Shown one piece after another: positions 21,516-31,404 of a stretch of 32,943 nucleotides of DNA. Each line of letters starts with the position of its first letter. The first letter of the stretch is position 1. The stretch is from Rhynchosporium graminicola (Eukaryota > Ascomycota > Leotiomycetes > Helotiales > Ploettnerulaceae). Location: the NCBI GenBank assembly GCA_900074885.1, contig FJUW01000108.1, forward strand, positions 1-32,943, read 5' to 3'. Made by a program: the position numbers and the translations under genes. Below the pieces are notes generated by a model, which worked only from the letters and a program-made list of their open reading frames with translations, was not told where the DNA came from and did no database searches.

Positions 21516-22353
21516 TTTGGCTGACGGTGAGATAATGCTTGCGAAAGCTCGAGATGCGAAGAGATTTCGACAGAGAAATGAGGATCAATATGAAGCAAGA
21601 AGGGGGCCGCGAAGCATTATGTAGCTTCCATATCTTGCACTTTGCTCACCTCCGCACTTGCAGATCCCCCCGGATTCTGGAGTGGTGAGCTTGCTACCCT
21701 TCAACCCGGCGATCAGACGATCCCGGTAGGACTCATGGCACTCACTATTGCTAGCAACACCCTTGATGAGAAGCTGTCCCGATGTGTACAAGTGGTTCGT
21801 CAAGTGGAGAGGGAAGCTCCATGGCGGTGGTTAAGCTCATGAGCTATCTGAGTCCGGTGTTTGTCATTGGCTGAGCAAAAGGTGGCTTTCGAGGGGAATG
21901 AAGGGTGCTCGTTTGATCAAAATTGACTTGAATAGTTGAAGGTTTAAATTCGATGTCAAAATTGGACAGAAAGATCAAAAAGTTATTGCCATCAGAACAT
22001 CTCTGAAAGGCACAAATGCTAATCTAATTTCGAGCTTCTTCAATTCGTGTAGACTTCCGCCTCACAGACCGACCAAAAAATCATTATTTCAACCTCAACA
22101 CACGGGATCAAATGTTCCCTTCCCTGCGTCATGGAGTAACGGAACGGAATTATGGCGCAGTACTGACTGACCAATGAAGATTCACATGATCAGCCCCCTA
22201 GTCGCTGGAGTCTGGATTTCAGTCTGTGTGATCTATAGACTCGCACTGATGGTAGATATAAATATCATTTCATTGGTGAGAGATGGCTGGGAGGAGAAAA
22301 TGCCGGCCCAGTGGAAGAATCGTCCTTGTGCGGATGCGGGTTGGTTGGTGTTC

Positions 22354-22377
22354 TGAGGCTTGAGGCTTGAGGCTTGA
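22354..22377 (+). repeat. Short tandem repeat, three TGAGGCT units
   Basis: Three perfect 7-bp units followed by a partial TGA. Confidence 0.8.
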
Positions 22378-22644
22378 TCGGCAGCCGGAAATGCGGGGGA
22401 AGGAAGCCATGGCCGACTTGAGCTCCTCGTACGCAACTTTAGGTCACGACGTTATATGATGTTAGCTTCGCGATGATCATCCTGGGCAGGAAAGCTGAAG
22501 GTCTCGTGTGGGACATGCGAGAGTGTCGTGTTTCCATAGTTCGGTCGGGCACGATATCACTAACCGTGGGCGAGTGAGTGATTCAATTGTTCATGAGGCG
22601 AGACAATCCGAAGCGGCATAATAGTGCAGGCAGCCAGAGGCTCT

Positions 22645-22666
22645 TGTCAGATGTCAGATGTCAGAT
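22645..22666 (+). repeat. Short tandem repeat, three TGTCAGA units
   Basis: Three 7-bp units (TGTCAGA), with a fourth partial TGTCAG 5 bp later. Confidence 0.75.
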
Positions 22667-23154
22667 TAATGTCAGCTCCGTGCATGGTGTATCATTATAA
22701 TACCTGCCGATTGAGCTTCGAGATAATCGATTTCCTATAGTGGTCTATCACATTACTCACGCCTCGCCACTCAGCTTTGACGAGATGTAAGCTTAGTTCG
22801 GAAGTTTTAGTAGACACGTCCACGCCTTGAGGGAAGGCAATCAATCATAAGAGAGCCCTCATAAATTTGATACACGAATTAGCCAGCAGTACTGGAGTGG
22901 CAGGACTCAATATAACTCTTCCTCGTCGTTGACAACACCATGGTTATCCTTGCATGTCATGTTCTGTACAAGACGATGATAAAACGACCTCTCTACATAT
23001 ACGAGCGCAATTCATGTTGTCTCAATGAGATGTATGTATTTATACCGCCCTGAGATTCCTCATACCCTATACTGAAGTTGAGAAACCGCCTCAGGTCTCT
23101 CAGTTTCGGGAATTGTTTTGCACGATATTTGACACTATTTTGTCAGTCAGAAGT

Positions 23155-23345
23155 AGATCTGGATCTGGATCATCTGGATCTGGATCTCGTTTTCGCGACA
23201 CCAAGTGGGGGCACCCCCGCACCCCCGCATCCCGGCGATCGACCGACTCCCTCCCGCTGTAACCCCAATTTTACCCCAACCCTCCTATGGCGGGTTTTAG
23301 TGAACATATGTCTCAACTTGCAATTAGACTTTTTTTCATAGGGAA
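23155..23345. repeat. GATCTG repeats and C-rich stretch at the island's right edge; possible DNA-transposon end
   Basis: Several GATCTG units (about 23,155-23,190) lead into CTCGTTTTCGCGACACC, then GGGGGCACCCCC and repeated CACCCCCG. Subterminal hexamer arrays next to a TCGCGA-type terminus resemble ends of Fot1/pogo-type elements. That is only inference here, because I find no matching inverted end and no transposase. The AT-rich block starts at about 23,346. Confidence 0.3.
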
Positions 23346-23919
23346 AACCTATCCCGTGACTCTTCTGAAGAAATAGACTTAGAATAACGCTTTAATAGAA
23401 AGTCTTTCTACTTTATATAACTTAATTCAGGTATAGTTATTAAGAGTATATTTCAAACTGTTAAGAAGAATTCCTTATAGAACTTGAACCTCAGTAAGGC
23501 TATAATTCAAGTATAGATAAATCTTAAGGTATAGTAACGCTAGATAGTAATAGTACTAACTCTATATACCCCTTAATACCCCGCTTATAAGCTCTCTACT
23601 ATTTGCTATTACTTCTATATATACTTTTCGAAATTTTCTAGCTATAGTAGACCTAGTAGAGTAATATAGAAGAGTAATAGTATATGATTATTATTACTCC
23701 TCTAAATAATTCTATGCTATCCTACCTTTCCTCCTTTAATATAACTATATCTTACTAAGTCCCTAAAAAGGAAGCTATTTATTATCTTAATATTAATTGC
23801 TTTAAGCTACTCTATAGTCTTAATAATAAGTACTATCCTAATAGATACTCCTAGATTAAGCTTCGGTAAGCTCTATCTTCTAGGCTACTTACTAATAAGC
23901 CTCCCCTAGGGAAGACTTA
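23346..23919 (+). pseudogene. Unassigned RIP-degraded relic with coding trace
   Basis: AT-rich and CpA-depleted. From about 23,650 to 23,915 one plus-strand frame reads as protein interrupted by TAG/TAA codons that RIP can explain (for example VPKKEAIYYLN and NNKYYPNRYS). I do not recognise the family. It is cut by, or ends at, the solo LTR insertion at 23,920. Confidence 0.35.
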
Positions 23920-24038
23920 TGTGACGGTTTGATAGAGAAGAATCAATTGCAGAGGAGAGAAACTATGGAGGCTAGTATATATACACGTGGTAGTACCAAG
24001 ACAGGCTAAGCGAGTGGCAGTTGGAGCCAGTCGTCACA
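23920..24038. mobile_element. Solo LTR, 119 bp, with 5-bp target duplication
   Basis: It begins TGTGACG and ends CGTCACA, which are perfect 7-bp inverted ends with TG...CA borders. It is flanked on both sides by ACTTA (23,915-23,919 and 24,039-24,043). A TATATATA motif lies at about 23,976-23,983. CA and TG dinucleotides are frequent here, unlike the surrounding DNA, so it shows no sign of RIP. A solo LTR from recombination fits best. Alternatives are the 5' LTR of element C with a chance flank match, or a small MITE. Confidence 0.65.
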
Positions 24039-24060
24039 ACTTAGGCTTATAGGCCTAAGG

Positions 24061-24109
<49 letters not shown>
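24061..24109. repeat. (ATA)n microsatellite
   Basis: About 16 perfect trinucleotide units directly downstream of the solo LTR. Confidence 0.95.
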
Positions 24110-24112
<3 letters not shown>

Positions 24113-24145
24113 TCTTTAGTTAGTCTTTATTAATAGGAAGCTAGT

Positions 24146-24267
24146 AGTAGATAAGTAAGCTTAAAAGCTATTAGTAGAAGATATTAATACTGTTAGGTAA
24201 AAGAGTAGTAGATAAGTAAGCTTAAAAGCTATTAGTAGAAGATATTAATACTCTTAGCTAAAAGGTA
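24146..24267. repeat. 61-bp tandem duplication
   Basis: Two copies (24,146-24,206 and 24,207-24,267) start AGTAGATAAGTAAGC and are nearly identical, differing by a few substitutions near the 3' end. It lies upstream of element C gag, perhaps in its leader. Confidence 0.8.
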
Positions 24268-25020
24268 AAGTGGAAAGACTTTAAGGTAAAGGAGCAGAAG
24301 AAAGTTACTAGTTCTTATGGAATTAACCTTACTAATAGTTAATAAAAGATACTAGTATCGATCTATTTATATAAGCTACTACTAGTAAAAGTAATACTTA
24401 TTAGTAATCTCGCTAAGGTAGACCTAGACTTTTAAACTCCCTTATTATTACTAGATACTATCGACTAGCTCCTTCGGAATAACCTCTTATCGAAGAAGTT
24501 TCTTTTTATTACTAATTATAAAGATATCGTTAGTAGAGAGATATAAGTTAACTTCTCTTCCTTCTGCTTTATTAGTACTATTATTAAGAAAGAGCTCTAT
24601 TAAGAGGATATATTAAGTTCGGGAGTATAATTATATTATATTATCGCTAGTCTACTAGTTAAATAAATAAGAGTAACTCCTCTTCCTTTTTATTTCTTTA
24701 TTATCTAGAATTTATTAACTCTCTTAAAAGCTAGAAAGAGTTATAAGCGAAGATTATTAATACTAGATTGTAATAGGTCTGTGCGCCTAGTGCCTTCTAC
24801 TCCTGTATTTCAGAATTAGAGAGGAAGGAAGAACCTTCTCTCCTTAGTAATTAGTTTCTGTATTAACTAGATTATTACTAGCGAACCTCTAGCGACTATT
24901 CTACTATTCTATTATGCCTATTTACTTTAGTATACTAAGTGATTATTATATTCTAATTGCTTTTACTTAATATTAGCCTAAATAGTTATAATAGCTTAAA
25001 GCGGAGAATCCTTTACTATA
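24268..25020 (+). other. Unresolved 5' region of element C
   Basis: AT-rich and RIP-like. The 5' LTR and leader of element C should lie somewhere here, but I could not define an LTR because no 3' LTR of C is in the window for comparison. A patch at about 24,775-24,815 keeps more CG and TG than its surroundings. No separate gene is supported. Confidence 0.4.
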
Positions 25021-28000
25021 TTAACTCGACTTATACTCTAAGATAACTCTATTAGGGCCTAGATAATACCTAGCGATATACTAGTAGATGACCTTTTAGT
25101 TCTATAAGAGAAACTCCGATTACTAAAGAAACGGAACGATATCTTAGATAACCTTATAGTTAAGTGCTAACGAATATTCAGCGAAAACCTTACTTAATAC
25201 CCTCCGGAAGCTACTATAAGAGTATAACTCTACTAAGCTTATATATCCGAAGACTCTACTCTAAGTATAAAGAGAGATACTAGTCGATTAGTAGCTCTTA
25301 AAGAATCGCTAATTCCTCGCCGGGATAAAGGTAAATATATAATTCTACTAGAACACGAGAGTAGGAGCTAAAGAGAGCTTACTAAGTACTTATAAGCTTA
25401 TAACTAAGTCTTCGACTATAATACTAAAAGGTACTTAACTAATCTTATTAAGATTAAATAAGTAATAATACTACTTCGTAAGGAACTAGTAAACGCTTAG
25501 GAAAGGTTTAAGAAATATACTCTAGATACCTTTTACGAGATAACCTAAGAAGGTTATAAAGAGTTCTTAGCGAATCTCTAGCTACTTCTTATCTTATAAA
25601 GAGTAGCTAACTTATAAGCTTATGAGAACGCTCGCTAAAGGCTAAGTTAACTAATTAGGGAGTTCGTGAATTACCTTAAAGAAAAAGAGGAATAACTTGA
25701 ACTTTTTACTAAGCGCTAATTATAAGATATCTTATTTAATAAGATCCGCTCGGAGATTCGCTAGAAAATCGTCGAGAATAGCTAAGCTAATAGACTTTAG
25801 ACTCGAGACTAAGTTATTTCTATTATTACTCTTTAAGAGACTTATATCTTATCTAGAGGTACTAATAGTAATAAAAGATAAAAGGAACCTAAAGAGTAGA
25901 AATATAAGAAGTTAAACGCGAAGAAGGACGACTCGTATAAGTACTAGCGAAGAACTAACGATTAACGAGATAAGAGCTAATAAAGATAAGAAAAGAGGAA
26001 AGACCTAAATAGTATACTTATTAGGGATTAGCTAATAAGATAGGATATCTCTAAGGTTTAGTACTACTCTTATAATAAATATAGATATATCTCTTCGAAC
26101 TATCTAAAATTAAATACTAGTAATACTAAAGATAAATACTAAGGAAAGCTATAATTTATAGTATCTTCTATATCTAGACTGAGTTTACCGGATAATAAGA
26201 TAGAAATCTAAATAAAGATTCTATCTTAAGGTAAATAGAAATCGATAACTGCCCTTATTAATAATAGAGCAGAAGATAACTTCGTATTAAGACTAGTTAC
26301 TAAAGAATATAAGCTTAAACTTACTAGTAAAGGACTAAGGACTTTCTAGATACTTTTACGAAATAAAAGCGTTATCTTTAGTATTATAATCGCCTAAGTA
26401 GAGATAGCTGATTCGATTAGATAAACTAGAGTTAATACTCTTCAGCTAAGAGTTATCGATATACTAGGTATAGACCTGATATTAGGGTAGCTATAGTTAG
26501 AGGATATAGATCCTCGGATTAGCTTTAAGAATAAGTAGTAGAAGTTCTTTTATAATTTGAAGGACTCTAATAGCTTTAATATTATAGTACCTCGAGCTTT
26601 TGCAACTTTTATTAATATATAGAAATCTCTTATATATATTATAATACCTAACTTACGTATAATACGCTAGATAGATACTAGCGATACGCTTACTATTCCC
26701 TCTATATATAGTAACTTTAAGGATATATTCTCTAAGGAGAAAGGAAGCGAGCTACCTCTATTAGAGAGCTATTAACACGCTATCGAGTTAGAATTAGGAT
26801 TAAAGATACCTTATTCTCTAATCTATAACCTCTCCGAGAAGGAACTAGAAGTTCTCTAGGAATACCTCGACTTATTAGAGGCGAAGGGTTAGATAAGGAA
26901 GAGTAAGAGTCCTATAAGTGTACTTATTCTTTTTATACCTAAGAAAGATAGTAGCTTTCGATTATATATCGATTACTAAGCTCTAAATAAAATTACGATT
27001 AAGGATTAGTACCTTCTACTATTAATTAGCGAAACGCTAGATAAGCTTTGGGATACTAGAGTATTCACTAAACTAGACTTATAAAACGCTTACTATCGTG
27101 TCCGAATTCGCTAGGGTAATAAATAGAAGACTGTATTTCGTACTCGATATAAGTATTACGAGTATTAAATTATACTATTTAGACTATTAAACGCACTAGC
27201 GACCTTCTAGGTATTTATTAATAATACGCTAGCGGGCCTTATCGATATTACTTATATTATATATCTTGATAATATCCTAATCTATTCTGCTAACTTATTA
27301 TAATATAAATAATACGTCCGCTAAGTACTAGAGAGACTTTAGTATATAAACCTCTTTATTAAGTTATTAAAGTGCTCTTTTAATACTGAAAGTATAGAGT
27401 TTCTAGGATATATTATCTCCTTAGCTAGCGTTTTAATAGATATAAGCCAGATAGATACTATTAGGGAATAGCTAGAGCCTGAAAGTATTAGAGATATATA
27501 AGTCTTTATTAGTTTTATAAACTTCTACTAGCGATTTATTATAAGGTTCTTAGTGATTACCTGACTTCTAATAAGTTTAATAAGAGGTAAGAAGAAAGAG
27601 TAACCTGCTCTTACTTTTAGATAGAGTACTATATAAAGGGAGGCTTTTAATACGTTAAAAGATACGTTTACTATAATACCTTTTCTTATGCACTTCGATC
27701 TACTAAAGCTAAGAAAGCTAGAGACTAACGCTTCTAGGTTTACTATCGCGGGAATTCTCTCTTAGCCTAGAGAGTAGCTAGCGAAAGAAGGGGAAAAGGC
27801 TATCTAATACCTTATTATATTCTTTAGTAAAAAGCTAGAACCTGCTAAGTTAAATTATAAAGTATATAACTAAGAACTCCTTATAATTATTAAGTGTTTT
27901 ATATACTAGAGGTATTACCTTAAAAGTAGTATAGCCCTAGTTAAGATATTAATAGACTATAGTAACCTCTATCACTTTATAACTACGATAGTATTAAGCT

Positions 28001-29994
28001 GGCGATAAGCTAGATAAGCTCTAGAGCTATCTAAATATAACTTTATATTAAGTTATAGATAAGGGAAAAATAATCCTGCTAATAAACTATCGAGAAGGCC
28101 TGATTATAAGCCGGCGAAAGACAAGGAAAATATTATACTCTCTACTTTATAAAATAAGCTACGAAGTGTAATTAAAGATAAGTTAATCTGCGTACTTAGT
28201 AAAGCTAGCGATATAATAGAGAGTAACCGGCGTCCGAATAATAGTATATTATACTAGTTAACTTAGATTCTATAACTTACTAATAATACTTCTTTAAAAG
28301 GAGTATTAATCGAGGCTATAGATACGACTTCTATACTTAACTAGTAATATATGCCTATAAAGCTTAATAGTTTATAGAACTTATTTAGAGGTCTAGATAT
28401 CCTCTTAAGAGGCGCTAGCGAGAAGCCGGGCGCTAGCTAGTATAGCTATAGATATACTATGCTATAGTTCTTTATAGCAAGTATTATAAGAATCGAAATA
28501 GTAAACCCTAAGTTGAACTTATTTCTCTTAACGCTTATAAAGCTATAGAAAAGGGACGCTTTTACTATTAAGAAGTTAGCTAGATTATAGAAAACTAGGA
28601 ATATAAATTAGAGTATCGATAGCGAAGGACTACTTAGATACTAGCGAAAGGCTTATATTCTACTAAACGAAGCTATCTATACTGAAATTATAAAGATATA
28701 CTATAATAATCTAATTATAAGCTATTTTAGTTAAGATAAGATACTAAAGTTTATCTAGCGAAAGTACTATTAGTAGAAGATAAAGCTAGATATTAAAGAA
28801 TATATTAAAAGTTATAATATTTATTAAAGAATAAAAGTAAGAAGAATAAAGATAGCTAGTGAGATATAAGCGCTTAGCTAGCTAAGTAAGCCGTTTAAGT
28901 CTATAACTATAGACTTTATTATAGATCTACTACCTTATAAAGGGAGCTCTATAGGAAGAATCTCCGATAGTTTACTAGTAATTATTAATAGATATACTAA
29001 AGATATAGAGTATAGTCCTTACTTAAAGACAATTAATACGCTAGGCTTAGCTCGGCTATTTATTAACTATTAGTTTAAGGACTACGGATTACCTGCGGTT
29101 ATTATTACTAATAGAGGTTCTATTTTCACTTCCAAGTTCTAGTAAGAGGTATACTTCTACTTCCGGATAATAAGAGGTCTATCGATAGCGTTTTACTTAT
29201 AAACTAATAAGTAAATAGAATAATAAAACTAAGCTATAGAAGTATAGCTATAGTATTTCGTATGCTATCTTTAAGATAATTAGGTAGACCTATTACCTAT
29301 AGTAAAGTTCGTATATATAAATATATATTATAAGGCTATTAGAATAAGTCCAAATAAAGCTCGGTATAGAATTATACTAGATAGTCGCTAAAGTATCGAG
29401 GACGATCCTATAAGAAGGGAGATACCTACTACTAAAGAAAGAGCAGAAGAAATAGTTAAGAAACGCTAAGAGCTAGAGAATAGCTAGTGAAGAACTAAAG
29501 AAACCTAAGCGAAGTAGTATAATAAGAACTATCGACTAGTTGAATTTAAAGTAGATTAATAAGTCTTACTCTTAGTAAAGAATATTAAAACTATTCGATC
29601 GAGTAAGAAGCTAGACTACTAATTTCTAAGGCTATTCAAGATTAGCGAAAGAATTAGAAAGTAAGTATATCGATTGGATTTACTTACTAAGTATAGTCGG
29701 CTATATAACGTCTTCTATATTTTACTATTAGAACTATACTAATAAAAGCCCGGCGAGTCGTCAGAAGTTATCTAACCTAACCTTATCGATAGCGAAGAAT
29801 TATAAGAGGTCGATTCCTTACTAGACTAGCGAGTAGTTAGAGGGAGAGAATAATTCCTAGTAAGATAGAAGGGGTTTACTTCCGCTTATAATTCTTAGGA
29901 GCTAAAAGAAAACCTTTAAGGACTCTAGAAAGAAATTAAAGCTTTAAAAAATCAAAACGCTATAGAAAGACTAGCGAAACGCTAGCGAAAGTGA
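25021..29994 (+). pseudogene. Element C gag-pol polyprotein, RIP-broken
   Basis: All landmarks share one frame. Gag-like charged and helical region: about 25,080-25,900. CCHC knuckle: 26,062-26,103, with perfect spacing but all four ligand codons now TAC or TAT. Protease: ALI followed by an Asp-Ser/Thr-Gly site decayed to NNR at 26,260-26,268. RT: YID block near 26,970 and YLDN at 27,262-27,273. RNase H: ETN.S at 27,721 (Asp now Asn). Integrase: Asp at 28,912, Asn for the second Asp at 29,110, Glu at 29,218, with 35 residues between the last two. Chromodomain: about 29,800-29,930 (FLVR.KGF.SAYNS.EL pattern). The stop is TGA at 29,992-29,994. A single gag-pol ORF without a frameshift contrasts with A/B. 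The start codon is not determined. Confidence 0.88.
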
Positions 29995-30115
29995 AATAAT
30001 ACTTATAAAAGGATATATACTTTTCTGTTTTTTCCTATAGAGTTTTATAGTTTTAAAAGTATATTAGAGATTATAAATCTAGTAGAGATCTAAGGGGAAA
30101 AAGAGGTTTTATTAT

Positions 30116-31169
30116 TTATATAGATCGCTAGTAAACTAGCTCTCGCTAGATAAACTCCGAGATATCGCTAAAGAAAGTTTACTTAGTAACCTCCTAATTA
30201 GTAGTATCTATATCCTTATCTGCGACTTCCTCTCTATTAACCTCTAGCTACGTATCTAGTGAAGCTACTTATAGAAAGAATCTAGTATAAATAGTATAGA
30301 AGTCTTTCGCTGAAGATTAGTAAGGAGCTCGCTAGAGAGAGTAATTCATACTATACAGAGACTACGAATTTCCTTTAGAAGAGTAGTATTTATAATATTA
30401 ATAGTAGTAGTAGCTTTAGCTATAGAGCGCAGCGTATACCTAGATGCCTCAGAGATCGCTAACGTAATACTAGAGGATAGCTTAGTATTAGAATTAATAA
30501 CTAGCTTCTAAGGAGATTTAATAGCTATAGTATTACTAACTTTAGAAGTGTAATTAGCTTACTTCTTCTCTATATTAAAGCGTGCCTAGGTAATCTTTAA
30601 TACTTCTCCGGAACTCTCGCTTATTACTACTTTTAAAGCTATATCTTGCAGTTAGCTAAAAATACTTATCAGGATAGCTAGAATCTCGCTAATTATTAGC
30701 TAAATATTCGCTAGAGAGAGGAAATTTATACTTATATCCTCGTAAGATTTACTTTTCTTAATATAGTCTATATACTTACTAGTAATAGAGTTAGGAGCTA
30801 AAGTATACTTTAACTTAGGGAATAAAGTATACTTATCGGCGTATCGTAAGTAAGTCTCCGGATATAGTATCTCCTTATTTACCTTAGTACGAGCCTTTGA
30901 CTTTATCTGCGTATTCTTTCGACTAGTATAAAGAGTCTTATTATAACGGGTAGAAGGGCTACTATCTTAGCTCAGCTCGCCTTTAGTATCCTTATTATTA
31001 TCTTCAGCTCGCTAGCGCTTAGTCGATAACCCGCTAGCGACTGCGGTTTTTCTCTTGTTAATAAGGGTAAAAGTATTATTAAAAGGAAGGGTATCTTTAA
31101 GCGAACTACTAGCGGCGCGCTTACGAAGGTTCTTCTTAGGAGCTAAAAGGTTAAGTTAGTACTACTTAA
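30116..31169 (-). pseudogene. Antisense accessory ORF of element C, function unknown, RIP-broken, 5' truncated
   Basis: On the minus strand one frame is coherent from 31,169 to about 30,260, with a small number of TAG/TAA codons that RIP explains. It encodes a basic N-terminal region (LLAPKKNLRKRAASSS, then KTAVASGLSTKR), followed by a Tyr/Lys-rich stretch (YLRYADKYTLFPKLKY) and long helical-looking segments. A second frame (VASLDT to FSDISEFI) carries the last part to a TAA at 30,116-30,118, so a frameshift or intron lies near 30,260. The start is lost because element D is inserted at 31,170. It lies about 120 bp beyond the pol stop and on the opposite strand. That is the same position as the A/B antisense ORFs, although I see no secure sequence similarity. 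No domain was recognised. The basic N-terminus could suit nucleic-acid binding or nuclear entry, but this is a guess. Confidence 0.55.
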
Positions 31170-31404
31170 TATGACGCTTGCTCTAGAAAGGTCTTAAAAC
31201 TACCTGAGTAATAAGACCTTATATTGCTATGAATATGAAGTAGTAAGAATCACTTGAGAATCTACAACTAAGGAGTGAAGAAGTAGAGAGAGAATAGAAG
31301 TATATATATGAAAAGGGGCCCCTAAACTCTACTCGTGTAATCTCGCTTAGTAGTAAGTGTTTCTACTAATAGGGAGAGACCTCTAAACCTAGCTAGTTAT
31401 CATA
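31170..31404 (-). repeat. 3' LTR of element D (235 bp)
   Basis: In the minus orientation it begins TATGATAAC and ends GCGTCATA, decayed TG...CA with TATGA/TCATA inverted ends. A CATATATATA motif (31,301-31,310) is followed in the transcription direction by a CT-rich stretch. The right border is fixed by the pol stop codon and purine tract that abut it. The left border rests on the inverted ends only, because the partner LTR is outside the window. Confidence 0.7.

Larger units (their letters stand above)
21516..23154. other. Upstream region of the transporter gene; otherwise no gene
   Basis: This is the 5' flank of the transporter gene. Two sequences matching the short CreA consensus SYGGRG lie close together at 21,668-21,673 (minus strand) and 21,676-21,681, about 150-165 bp before the ATG. 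The motif is too short to be firm. A 60-codon ATG ORF at 22,174-22,356 has no supporting features. The rest is ordinary intergenic DNA. Confidence 0.45.
24268..31169 (+). mobile_element. Element C: second Ty3/Gypsy chromodomain retrotransposon family, RIP-degraded, 3' truncated by element D
   Basis: A plus-strand element with gag and pol in a single frame (25,021-29,994), followed by an antisense ORF (30,116-31,169 minus). Its protein differs clearly from A/B: the RT neighbourhood has YIDYQALN-like and TKLDL.NAYYRVRI-like blocks, and the first two integrase Asp are 65 residues apart instead of 59. Its right end is interrupted by the LTR of element D at 31,170, so the 3' LTR is outside the window. 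The left limit is approximate. Confidence 0.82.

Noticed and set aside
21668..21681. Paired CreA-type (SYGGRG) sites upstream of the transporter gene
   Set aside because: The hexamer is degenerate and expected often by chance. Mentioned only as a possibility in the region entry.
22174..22356. 60-aa ORF starting with ATG
   Set aside because: Short, no homology that I recognise, and no promoter or intron signals.
24061..24267. CRISPR-like repeat array
   Set aside because: It is a trinucleotide microsatellite followed by a single 61-bp duplication, with no repeat-spacer pattern.
25697..25915. 72-aa plus-strand ORF
   Set aside because: A chance open frame inside the gag region of element C. 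The real gag-pol frame is a different one.
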